NCBI RefSeq assembly: GCF_000004195.4
Contig: NC_030677.2
Coordinates: 46,873,142-46,937,141 of the forward strand
Direction: 5' to 3'
Source: Xenopus tropicalis
Lineage: Eukaryota; Chordata; Amphibia; Anura; Pipidae
DNA length: 64,000 nt
The position numbers and the translations under genes are program-made. Below the pieces are notes generated by a model. That model was not told the DNA's origin, ran no database searches, and saw only the letters and a list, made by a program, of their open reading frames with translations. This document shows positions 23,620-33,982 of the stretch, one piece after another (positions within the stretch are counted from its first letter, which is position 1; each line of letters opens with the position of its first letter).

Positions 23620-23964
23620 TAAAATATTCATCTTCTATGTTACACCTGACTACATAGGTTTTTCCTGCCTGCTTATTTTCCTTGTTCCTGGTTATCTCCG
23701 ATTGCTTATGGTCTGGGGCATATGTGGTTGGACCATACAATATATCTGGTAAACTATTGACACAGCACTACATTTTACTTTTTGCTTTATTCACCCAGTC
23801 TGTACTTAGCTGATTACTAGTATAAACTCTGTTACCTATTGGTACTAATGCAGAAAGTTCTAGGGCCTCAAAAGGCCAAATGGGGGATGCAGTTGATGTA
23901 GTTGGCCAGCTTCATTACATTGCGATAAACAATCTCTGTTTTGTTTAAAAGGAAAGGTCATTTC
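23620..23964. other. Unannotated sequence
   Basis: Nothing is assigned. The C/T-rich texture at 23640-23720 may be old repeat. Confidence 0.35.
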
Positions 23965-24420
23965 TTAAAGGAATACTGTCATCGCAAAACATGTTTTTTT
24001 TCAAAACGCATCAGTTAGTAGAGTTTTTCCAGCAGGATCCTGCATTGAAATTTTCAAAATACACAAACAGGTTTTTTATATTTAATTTTGAAATTTCACA
24101 TGGGGCTAGCCATATTCTTCATTTCCCAGGGTGCCATAGCCATGTGACCTGTGCTCTGATAAACTTCAGTCACACTTTACTGCTGAACTGCACGTTGGAG
24201 TGATATCACAATCCCTCTCCCCCCAGCAGCCGATTAGCATAACTATGGTAAGGTAGCAAGATAACAGCTATAGCCCCACCTAAATATGAGAATAGCACTT
24301 AATAGTAAAACTCCTAAGTCTGGCTCAGCCAAGTTATGACTCCTCCAGTTACATGGGAGTAGGAGAAACAATAGGTAACCGGAAAGCAGTTCTAATGTGT
24401 AGCGCTGGCTCCTTATGGCT
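23965..24420 (+). mobile_element. TTAA T2-like MITE, right end missing
   Basis: TTAAAGGAATACTGTCATCG at 23965 and the following GCAAAACATG, GCATCAGTTAGTAGAG and GGGGCTAGCCATATT are closely shared with 61470-62127. The copy can be followed to GTAGCGCTGGCTCCTT (about 24415) and then loses similarity. Confidence 0.7.
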
Positions 24421-26797
24421 ATATGTTTTTATTGAAAAAAGGACCAAGCAGTCCAAAATGTTGATCTATCAATAAATTCTGGATTTTTCTTTGCAAATCC
24501 TGAGAGTGCTGGTACATGTTTGATCTATATATGTATATATATACTGTATTTATATACTGTATATGTGTATGTAAATGCATGCATACATATGCAGATGCCC
24601 ATTACTGTCAGTTTGAAATACTCTGCAATCTATGTAGTGAACTGAACAAATATAAATATTTCCATACCATTACTATATATGCCTTTCTTACTTGAAATCA
24701 TTAATGCAACCAGAAGATATATTTTAATGATCAACTGCGATGGATCCTAAAGGATGCTATTTCCTTTAAGGCTTACAGATTTCTTCTTAAATCAAACATG
24801 ATTTTACAGATATTTCCAGCTATACAATTTAAATCAGGTTAACTATCTAAACAAAAAAGGTTGAGAAGAAAATCTGAATATATTTATTCAAGAATGTTTA
24901 TTCATTATTGTAAATCTATGTTTCATCATAAAGAGATGTAAATTTAGTGGACTATTTTACTGTATATCTTCATTTAGTTGAAATAATTGCTGCTTTTTGA
25001 CAGTGACACAGCAACCATGAAAGGGTTCGGTGACAGATTTTCAGTTCTGCTTTGCATAAGAAATACAGAAAAAATATGTGTTATAGGAAAAACAGTAATA
25101 AATATGTTCAAACTTCACTGGCACAAATATTCATTTTATTTAGCCAAAGTGAGCGCAGATCAGTAGCACTCGGTATAAATTGATTTTAAACTTAAAAGGC
25201 CCCTAAGAAATTGGATATCCCACTGTAAAATTAATTAATCACTTTGAGGATTTAGTGGAAAGAAATGGCCATAAACATCTTATTTGCCCAGCTGGTGGTA
25301 AAAAGTAGGCTGAAATAAAGCTTTGAGAAGCTGGATGAAACGGGTAGACTGGGACTGCGAGTCAATTGATATATTTTGGAAACAAGATATAATTTAACAT
25401 AGTAGATTACTATACAGAAAGGAAAAGGTTGTGGATTTTTTTTTTTTTTCTAATTTTGATCATCTATGTGAATTATTACCTATATACACGATATGTCCTA
25501 AAAGAAAAACTCTGATGAATAAATAAGTAGCTCTAGAAATCTTCAATAGGGTGCTTTACCTTGCAGGGAATTTTATCATTGGCTTTTGATACAATTTCTG
25601 CTGCAGGGAAAGATTTTCAAAGCTCAGAAAGCTGAAGTACTGCCAAGCGCTCAAAGACCCCCTACTGCGCGCGTCAAACTAAGAAATCTCTCTGAACTTG
25701 TCGAATTAAAAATCATCTCCCTCTCTTGGCATCCTTTGGTTGTGCTAAGAAGAAAACTCTGGCCTCATTTTTTTTAAGGACCTCCATGATAAACAAATGC
25801 TGCCTAAAGCATCTTAATTCTTTATGACAGATAATTAAAACAACTCCATTGTACCAAGTGACACAACATTTAAGCCATAGTTAACAATAGTACTTAAACA
25901 GTTTGCATAGGCCCAATGAACATTCAATCGACTTTCAAAGGTAACAGCAAAACAGCTTGTTAAGATCCTTTAGAAGTGTCTGTTTTATTTTTGATTTTAC
26001 ATCAAGAGGATCCTCCATAATGAAACGTCTCGGCATGATTTATGCTTTCTTGAATGTCATAAGACTTAATTACCAAAACTACTAAGGAAATCTGTGAACT
26101 ACTGTAATAATATATGAAAAAAGCTTGAGGGTTACCAAGCCACAGCAGACGCATATTTATTTCTGTATACATTTCCACAGATAAAAGTCACAGAAATAGA
26201 ATTCTATTTCATTGTGTTAAGTTGACTGTTTTATTCATGTCCACTTTGTCTTCAAAATCTTTACTGGTTTGCTTTTTTTGTTGTTCTAACAGTATTTTGA
26301 AGGGAACGTCATTTTGCTCAAAAACAAAAGCAAAAATAGGATTTTGAAATCCTGGAAAACCATGAACTGCATTCTTAGCTGTGAAATTGTATTACTGTTC
26401 TTGGTGAGAATTCCTGTTTGGTACAGCTTGTAGGAGAAGCCAGATAGTAGGTCTGCTGCTGGTAACTGACAGGCTGAAAGATATCTGGGGCATGCTTTAA
26501 TACTGAACAGTTAACCATCAGCAACCTAATCATGCCTTCCTAGAGAATAGAACAACATCTACATACACCATAACAATCTGCACAACATGTTACATATTTA
26601 GTAATCACAGCTATTAGTTCTATCTGGAGTGTTGTGATTTACCTTTACAGCTAATCCTATTATATAATGTATTGTGGTAGTGTACTGCAGGCCAGTAGAC
26701 CAGCTATTTATATTGGGTAAAGTGACAGTAAAATGAGGTTCCATCAAGAAAGAGGGAGATGATTTTTTTTAGTTTATAAGCACACAACAAAAAAACC
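24421..26797. other. Unannotated; repeat-poor block about 24640-26450
   Basis: 24520-24600 has TATA/TGTA simple repeat. From about 24640 to 26450 I see none of the MITE, LINE or tandem signatures that crowd the rest of the window. It contains many homeodomain-type TAAT cores. A 63-codon frame at 25586-25777 has no recognised domain. See the finding on candidate conserved non-coding sequence. Confidence 0.45.
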
Positions 26798-27334
26798 CAT
26801 ACCTCCCAACTGTCCCGATTTTCGTGGGACAGTCCCTCTTTTGACAGCTCAACCCACAGTCCCGATTCTTACTGAAAAGTCCCTCATTTCCCTTTGATCC
26901 CTGCACTGAAGCTAACAAATATACAAATTTAATTAAGAATAGCTTTTGGCACAGAGCCCAAAAATCTTAACGAGCGTCACCTGCACTTAGAAACATTGTT
27001 TCTCCCATTTAATTAAATCAGTGGGCTTTTGGCAGAGAGCCCAGAAAGGTAAAAAGCCCCCCCCCCCACTGAGACACAATTGTAATTAATAAGCTAATCA
27101 GGTCTCTTGGGGGAACTGAGACTTCCACTTAAAGGGCAATTTAACCTTTTTCAAAACTGTGATAACACATAGGACAGGACCCAAAACCCCCAGAAATGTG
27201 TTCAAACTTTAAATAACCTGCCAAATGTAGTCAAATGGGAGTGGTATTAAGGGGTGTGGTCCCAAAAATGGGCGTGGTCCAGCACAGCATTTATTTTTGT
27301 CCCTCTTTCCGTTTTCAAAATGTTGGGAGGTATG
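26798..27334. mobile_element. DNA element with CATACCTCCCAAC terminal repeats
   Basis: CATACCTCCCAAC at 26798 and GTTGGGAGGTATG ending at 27334 are a perfect 13-bp inverted repeat. Sub-terminal GTCCCGATTTTCG, GTCCCTCTTT and, on the right, GTCCCTCTTTCC are G/C-richer. A run of 11 C lies at 27057-27067. No clear target duplication was found, so the superfamily is left open. Confidence 0.65.
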
Positions 27335-27567
27335 AAAAATTGTTGTTCAGTGTATTACTTTTCTACTGAATCCCCAGCTTCCTTTTATAGTGTTCTGTTA
27401 TCCCAAAACCACCAACATTTTAAGCCAATATAGTTACACAGTTACATAGTTAAGTTGGGTTGAAAAAAGACCATCAAGTTCAACCCTTCCAAGTGAACTC
27501 CAGCGCGCACATATAGAGCCATACCGACCTATATGCCCATATACACATATACCATACCCTTTAAAAT

Positions 27568-27757
27568 TAGTGATGAGCAAATCTGTGAAATGCAGGTACT
27601 GTGCAACTTTTTTGACGTGGCCACGCTTTTTTTGCCTCAGCCACACTTTCTTTGACACTGCTCCTTTCTTCATGCAACTGCGCCTTTTTTTATGCAAAAG
27701 CATATTTTTCACAGCAAAATTTTGTTGCACTTTTGCAAAAAAATGTGCTTAACACTA
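27568..27757. mobile_element. hAT-like MITE inside the CR1 fragment
   Basis: TAGTGATGAGCAAATCTGTG at 27568 is the family terminus. The right end GCTTAACACTA (ending 27757) is a diverged form of GCTCATCACTA. CR1 3' UTR sequence continues on both sides. No exact duplication is visible. Confidence 0.6.
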
Positions 27758-27848
27758 ACTAGCATCAATACTAACTGTAGATTTTAGTATCACAATAGCC
27801 TTGGATACTATGCTTGTTCAAGAACTCATCCAGGCCGCTCTTATAGGC

Positions 27849-28622
27849 ATTATAGGCATCTCATCCTATTCCGACTGGACTACTGCAACCTGCTACTAAC
27901 CGGCCTCCCTAACTCCCATCTTTCCCCCCTACAGTCTATATTAAATACTGCTGCCAGAATTCTCCTCATCCAGGAGAGTTCAGGCCCTTCCCCTGCTAAA
28001 GTCCTTATCATGGCTTCCTATTAAACAAAGAATATCTTACAAACTCCTTCTCTTAACCTTCAAAGCCCTCCATTCCTCTGCTCCTCACTACATCTCTTCT
28101 CTTGTGTCTCTGTACGTTCCTGGCCTTCATTCCTCACAGAGCAATTGTTTGGTTGCGCCCCCCACTACTACTGCTGTTTCCCGCCTTAAACCTTTCTGCC
28201 TGGCTGCCCCTTACATTTGGAATGCCCTCCCTGATTTCCTCCGGAGAGAATCCTCCCTCAGTCTTTTTAAAATTAAACTAAAAGACTACCTTTTGGCGCA
28301 CTCACCCAGCACCTGATCTGGGATCTAGCGCTTATATTGTAGTGTCACCCACTGTAACCTACAGCACTTATATTTGCCTATTTGTGTCTGTAAGTTACCC
28401 TCCCATATAGATTGTAAGCTCTACGGGGCAGGGACCTCAATCCTCTTTTGTCTTTGACTCTCAATTTATTGCAACTGTATTTATCTTGTATTTATTGTTT
28501 ATACTTTGTATTTATCTATTATTATCTTAATAATCCCCTGTTTGTATTAATGTATTCTACTGTACAGCGCTGCGTACATAAGTAGTGCTTTATAAATAAA
28601 CATATACATACATACATACATA
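27849..28622 (+). pseudogene. L2 LINE 3' fragment inserted into CR1
   Basis: The sense strand encodes the C-terminal tail of an L2-type reverse transcriptase polyprotein in broken frames: the DYCNLLLTGLP-like start near 27875, then APPTTTAVSRLKPFC, APYIWNALPDFLRR and SSLSLFKIKLKDYL at 28155-28300. The L2 3' UTR follows (TAGATTGTAAGCTCTACGGG at 28406), ending in AAGTAGTGCTTTATAAATAA and a (CATA)n tail to about 28622. CR1 resumes at once with ATTAACAGAATCTGCCATTA. It is 5'-truncated, as is usual for LINEs. Confidence 0.8.
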
Positions 28623-29410
28623 CATTAACAGAATCTGCCATTACAACATTACTCAGAAGGGCATTCAACAACCTCACTGCCCTCCCAGTGAAAAAACACC
28701 TACGCTGCTTAAAATGTTCCATTCCCCTAATCTAAAGGGGTGGCCTCTGGTTTGATAATCCTTTTTACTGGAAAAAGAACATCCCTATCTTTCTATAATC
28801 CCCTCTAATGTACTTGTACAGAGTAATCATGTCCCCTCTCAAGCACCTTTTTTTGCCAGAGAAAACAACCCCAACCTTGACAGTCTAACCTCATAGTTTA
28901 AATCTTCCATCCCCTTAACCAGTTTAGTTGCACGTCTCTGCACTCTCTCCAGCTCATTAATATCCTTCTTAAGGACTGGAGCCCAAAACTGCACTGCATA
29001 CTCAAGTTGAGGCCTTACCAGGGCAAAATTATGTTTTCATCTCTTGAGTCAATGTCCTTTTTGGACATCCTGCATCAAACTTTTAGTTTTGCACAAAAAT
29101 CAGCAAACATAGTAACTGTACTTTCAATGCCCACCTCCAGGTCATTAATAAAGTTAAAAAGCAAAAGACCAAGGACTGACCCCTGCGGTACTCCACTAAC
29201 AACACTGGCCAATTAAAAAATGTTCCATTTACCACCACTCTTTGAAATCTATTGTTCAGCCAGTTCTCTATTCAATTAGTCTGGCAAGATCTCTTATGCA
29301 TAAAACCACGTGGCACAGACTAATAGTATTGTGATTTGCAATGTATTCAAGTATCCTATCCCTTCTTACCCCTTCCAAAAGCATTTCTACCACTGATGTC
29401 AGACTAACAT

Positions 29411-30020
29411 TCTACTTGTCGAAGCCAATCCTTCACAGAACTTCTTTGCAGGGCCAGTAACAGACAAAACAGGTGGTCTGCCAGTTGTCTCTGGCAGAAC
29501 AGGGAATAGGGAATTGAACCTCCCCTATCCCTTATCTTATTTAGCAAAATACCTATTAGGAAACACCTTGGTAACAGTAAGCATCTTGAGGATGGCTAAC
29601 CTTCAGTAATTTTTCATGATCCTTGGGGTCTGCAGTTTTCTAAGACAATCTAATCTCTCTATACCAGTAGGCAATGTAAAAATCAAGACTCAGCCTGTAG
29701 GTTCTTTTCTCCTCCCACATTGGGATAGCCTGAGGGAATAGACAGCCAAGTTCAGATAGCTTCTCTGGGATTTTTCCCCCTTATTTTAACTTGTTTTTTT
29801 ATTCAATATTTTTGAAACATTATAATTTATGTAATTTATGGGAATTCACCTCTTTGGTTTTGCCAGCACTAACCACATTATTGATTAAGCAGATTTCTTG
29901 GTTTGAATTGATATTTAAACTAAGTCACTTTTTTTGAGAACCTTAATAAGTTAATTGTATGCTTTGGTAATTTTACATTTTGCACAAATACAGGACTAAA
30001 ACATTGGCAAACACTAAGCA
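29411..30020. other. Unannotated sequence
   Basis: No feature is recognised. Some of 29411-29700 may be further decayed CR1. Confidence 0.35.
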
Positions 30021-30292
30021 CAAGGACACTTGTCATAATTAAGAAGCGATGTTCTTGGCATTATTTATCTTGCAACGACATATTTTCAAGCAACGTGCTG
30101 CGTAATATGTTGTGCGCTGCGTAATATATTGCTTGAAAATATGTCATCGCAAGATAAATAACGCCAAGAACATCCCTTCTTAATTATAACAAGTGTCCTT
30201 TTAGTGAATCGAGCGAAAAATAAGAAGTGATTAGATTTTTAACGCATGCTATAAATAGCACTCCTTATTTCGGACTTTAGTGAATCGGGCCC
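30021..30292. mobile_element. Palindromic element, GATTCACTAAAG-type family
   Basis: 30021-30105 and 30113-30202 are long inverted arms (ACACTTGT, CTTGGCATTATTTATCTTGC and TATTTTCAAGCAA, with their complements). The tail 30203-30292 ends GACTTTAGTGAATCGGGCCC, the reversed form of the start of the element at 30413. No coding is seen. Confidence 0.65.
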
Positions 30293-30412
30293 AATATGTA
30301 GGCAAAGGGCTTGGTATACACATGCTCCGTTTATTTACCAACCCTACTCCACTGGGGCAATTAAGAGAGTGTGATTTACTCTAAAAGGAAATTGTATATG
30401 CATTTAACACAT

Positions 30413-30990
30413 TAGGGTTGATTCACTAAAGTGCGATAAAACGAGAGCTATTTATAGCATGCGTTAAAAATCTTATCGCTTATTTTTCACGATTCACTAA
30501 AAGGATACTTGCGTTAATTTAGATGCAATGTTGTTTGCATTATTTAAGTCGCAATGAGCATTTTTCTTGCGTTATTTTCTGCGAGTGCGTTGATTCCCGC
30601 TGGGCGCGATATATTTCGCTGCTTGCTATATTAGCGCACAATTTAACGATTTAACCATTACGTTCTTAAAACTACTTTTCTGCAAATGACCATTCCCCTG
30701 AAAACTGGAGGATGCATCACTCTAGGGCCAACACATACTTGACAAAATCCCACTGCAAAGTCCATGTTGTGTTGCCAAAAGCTCACAAACCACAATTTTC
30801 TTTGAGTACCGCCTGCCCCAAGTAGGTGTTAATTTTCGCACAGACTAATGCGATATTTAGCACATCTAACGCTTCATATGTGTTTGTTAATCATGCGTTA
30901 GTATTATTTATATGCGACAATTAACCCATGCATTCAAATTAATGCATTGCAGTAGTGCGCTATTTAACGCACGCGATATGTGACTTAACA
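30413..30990. mobile_element. GATTCACTAAAG-type element, second copy
   Basis: It begins GGGTTGATTCACTAAAGTGC, then GCTATTTATAGCATGCGTTA and AAAATCTTATCGCTTATTTT, in inverted relation to 30205-30292. The interior has many GCG/CGC words (GTGCGTTGATTCCCGC) unlike the surroundings. The right end is uncertain, near GCACGCGATATGTGAC (about 30987). Confidence 0.55.
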
Positions 30991-32239
30991 CAGACAGACC
31001 TTATGCATTGCCTGAGGGATATGAGCGTGTGGCCCTTAATTACTGTGCAAAAGGGCAGAAACTAACCAATCCATTGTATTAGGAAGCTAGGTTACAGGGG
31101 CATTATTTTTTATCATAATACATTTTTTATAATTGCTTAATTAGCACCGTTTAGGGTAATCAGCTTTCAGTAGGGCTGGTTGAAAATACAGTTATTTCTT
31201 ACTTCCAGTAAAAAATGGATTTTGTGCACCTACTCAATACTTAATGCTATTATCTATACAGAGGAACTAGCATTTCTTGTGTTTCTGTGGGATTATCTTC
31301 TGGTGTATATCAAATTTGATCACAGAGAAATAAGAAATGCAGGGCTGCATATAAAAAACATTTCTGGTTAGGTATTAGTCATGTTCCATACTTGTTTTAG
31401 TTATGCTGTGCAATTACTTGGTCATAGTTTGTATAAGATTAGTATTGCTTGCAGTACACTGCTCTGCATATTGATGTACCTTCGAAGCAGGTTACAGGAA
31501 AAGCCAATTACAATAAAATAAGCTTATGTAGTAAGTCCAACTGCTTAAATTGGCATCAACGTTACATTCAAGGCCTATGAATAATGAAATGACTGCTGTT
31601 GCCTTGTAAGTATCCAACAAATAAAGAGCCCAGTGATTTACAATCTTGCAATCTATTTGAAATAATGCAGATGGGACATAAATATAGATAGAATAAATAT
31701 TCTTCCTTTGGTATTATGAAAATCTATTCTACACACAACAACAAGAACCCACAAATCAACACCATAATTAAATATATTTGTCATTTATTATGAAGGAAAT
31801 TGGGATTTGTAGGAATTAGTCCAGATGTAGCGTAATGACAATATGAATTAGATATGGTTTAAACTTGACAAGGAAATTCTAATTCCTGATATGACAGGAT
31901 AATCCTGTTTTCCCTTATCAAATATTCTTTCCTTGAACACTCACTCGCATACACACAAACACTGTTTATCACAGCGCCTTTCACAGAAAAGGCATATTAT
32001 ATATTAATCATTTATTATAACATTTCATTAGAGTTTAATAAGCATTTGGCATATTCTTCATTATTAAAGGGGAACTGAACGTCTACAGTTTTGATGCATA
32101 CCATGGCAAAGTATTTTCAGTATCTTTTCAGTAAAAAAGTCATTTATTCTCAATTGTATTGTGTTATGAACCCAGCTAAAATCCATACTAAGCCCTTGTA
32201 AAATGCATTCTTAGATTTCTAGGATAGCCCTTGGTTTTG
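30991..32239. other. Unannotated AT-rich sequence
   Basis: No gene or clear repeat is recognised. ATTAAAGGGGAACTGAACG at 32064 looks like a lone T2-type TTAA terminus. Confidence 0.4.
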
Positions 32240-32699
32240 AGTCACAGTGGGCTTTTATTGTACAGTAGAAAAAGGACATCAAGCACCTTTCGGACACCAG
32301 GGATCCGTTTAAAATCCGAACTTTATTTCGTCATGTTTAAAAACAAAGAGTGCCTGACGCGTTTCGTGCGTTAGGAGCACTTATTCATAGGCAAAAAAAA
32401 AAAAAAAAATTCTGCATTTCTTCATAAAACAGCCACAGTAGTATCCCATGTATGAAGATAATACAAGCACAAGTCAATGACCCAAAAAAATGGGCAGAGG
32501 GGATCTAACACTTACATACTGTGTATTATGCCCAGTGGGGGTTGTTCTTGTATTGAGGCAGAAGAGATACCTCTCTCTTTCTTAAAGTTCATTAAGCAGT
32601 TTATTTCATCCTTCCAAACCAATAACAGAATGTAAAAGAGAACTGTAATCCTCAAGGATTTTTCTCAATATATTACTACACTTGGACAAGGTGTTGCCA
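32240..32699. repeat. Unclassified dispersed-repeat-like block with ACGCGTTTCGTGCG
   Basis: GACGCGTTTCGTGCGTTAGG at 32355-32374 is a CpG-rich word of a type common in Xenopus interspersed repeats (from general familiarity, not checked). An 18-A run follows at 32392-32409. The boundaries are not clear. Confidence 0.4.
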
Positions 32700-32922
32700 C
32701 TCTATGTACACAGGGTAACCCTTTTGAAATAAAAAATAAGAAAAGTGGTATAAAGGTGATACCTTTATTGGCTAACTAAGATAATCATAGCAAGCTTTCA
32801 GAACATTTTAGTTCTTGAAAAAGGAACTAAAATGTTCTGAAAGCTTGCTATGATTATCTTAGTTAGCCAATACACCTTTATACCACATTTGTTATTTATT
32901 ATTTCAAAAGGGTTACCCTGTT
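32700..32922. repeat. Long near-perfect palindrome
   Basis: The left arm from GGGTAACCCTTTTGAAATAA to AACATTTTAGTTCTTGAAAA and the right arm from GGAACTAAAATGTTCTGAAA to TTTCAAAAGGGTTACCC are reverse complements with few differences. The symmetry centre is near 32817. The longest uninterrupted stretch surrounds AAGCTTTCAGAACATTTTAG. It is a foldback element or inverted duplication. Confidence 0.8.
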
Positions 32923-33008
32923 AACATCTTAACTGGCTAACACGGTACATCACCTTTTCCTGCACTCTATGTACCAAATTTTTCAAGGTCAGCAACTGGA
33001 CATTTCTA

Positions 33009-33893
33009 GTCCTTCTCAGCCCATTCTGTATCTGTCCTTTTTCGCCTTCTCAGCCCATTCTGTATCTGTCCTTTTTTTCCTTCTCAGTCCATTCTGTATC
33101 TGTCCTTTTTCTCTTTCCCAGCCCATTCTGTATCTGTCCTTTTTTTCCTTCTCAGCCCATTCTGTATCTGTCCTTTTTCTCCTTCTCAGCCCATTCTGTA
33201 TGTGTCCTTTTCCTCCTTCTCAGCCCATTCTGTATCTGTCCTTTTTCTCCTTCTCAGCCCATTCTGTATCTGTCCTTTTTTTCCTTCTCAGTCCATTCTG
33301 TATCTGTCCTTTTTCTCTTTCCCAGCCCATTCTGTATCTGTCCTTTTTTTCCTTCTCAGCCCATTCTGTATCTGTCCTTTTTCTCCTTCTCAGCCCATTC
33401 TGTATGTGTCCTTTTCCTCCTTCTCAGCCCATTCTGTATCTGTCCTTTTTCGCCTTCTCAGCCCATTCTGTATCTGTCCTTTTTTTCCTTCTCAGTCCAT
33501 TCTGTATCTGTCCTTTTTCTCTTTCCCAGCCCATTCTGTATCTGTCCTTTTTTTCCTTCTCAGCCCATTCTGTATCTGTCCTTTTTCTCCTTCTCAGCCC
33601 ATTCTGTATGTGTCCTTTTCCTCCTTCTCAGCCCATTCTGTATCTGTCCTTTTTCTCCTTCTCAGCCTATTCTGTATCTGTCTTTTTTTCTCTGTCTCAG
33701 CCCATTTTGTATCTGTCCTTCTTCTCCTTCTCAGCCCATTCTGTATCTGTCCTTCTTCTCCTTCTCAGCCCATTTTGTATCTGTCCTTCTTCTCCTTCTC
33801 AGCCCATTCTGTATCTGTCCTTCTTCTCCTTCTCAGCCCATTTTGTATCTGTCCTTCTTCTCCTTCTCAGCCCATTCTGTATCTGTCCTTCTG
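33009..33893 (+). repeat. 34-bp polypyrimidine minisatellite with 204-bp higher-order repeat
   Basis: About 26 units of TCAGCCCATTCTGTATCTGT then CCTTTTTCTCCTTC, period 34 bp. The variant TATGTGTCC recurs at 33199, 33403 and 33607, exactly 204 bp (six units) apart. The neighbouring TTTCCC and AGTCCATT variants recur with the same spacing. Toward the right edge the pattern changes to a 68-bp dimer: CCCATTTTG at 33701, 33769 and 33837. The 318-codon and 236-codon sense frames are open because three units (102 bp) keep phase and no unit contains a stop in those frames. I regard them as non-coding. Confidence 0.92.
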
Positions 33894-33982
33894 TCCAAAG
33901 CAAAGTATCTGATTGGCTGCTATGAGCAACATTACTTGTAATGTTTTACTCCACTTCTAACACTGCATGATAAATATACCCC
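33894..33982. mobile_element. Right half of a TTTATCATGCTGTGTAAAAA-family MITE
   Basis: AAGTATCTGATTGGCTGCTA through GATAAATATACCCC matches the right half of the copies at 6051 and 61834. The left half is missing and the 34-bp array takes its place. Confidence 0.65.

Larger units (their letters stand above)
27427..29410 (-). pseudogene. Old antisense CR1 3' fragment, twice interrupted
   Basis: Read on the minus strand, this corresponds to the 3' part of CR1 ORF2 and the 3' UTR. CAGTTACATAGTTAAGTTGG at 27437 is the reversed 3' terminus. About 27758-27848 matches the reversed ORF2 end (ACTAACTGTAG, TAGTATCACAATAGCC). 28623-28760 continues the protein (minus-strand residues such as HFKQRRCFFTGRAVR and MADSVN). 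28760-29410 carries diverged reverse transcriptase 3' sequence, including CCCTGCGGTACTCCACTAAC. A segment between the PQG and earlier motifs appears deleted. The hAT-like MITE (27568-27757) and the L2 piece (about 27849-28622) split it. It is far more decayed than the CR1 at 47.8-51.95 kb. Confidence 0.8.

Noticed and set aside
28104..28316. 70-codon frame as a small gene
   Set aside because: It reads as the C-terminal end of an L2 LINE protein within a truncated insertion.
33009..33893. CRISPR-like array
   Set aside because: Units are directly adjacent with no spacers, and the sequence is clearly vertebrate.
32969..33925. 318-codon sense frame (and a 236-codon frame) over the 34-bp array as a repeat protein gene
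   Set aside because: Three 34-bp units are 102 bp, so a frame free of stops in the unit stays open automatically. The residues repeat with the DNA period, and nothing suggests promoter, splice or coding constraint.
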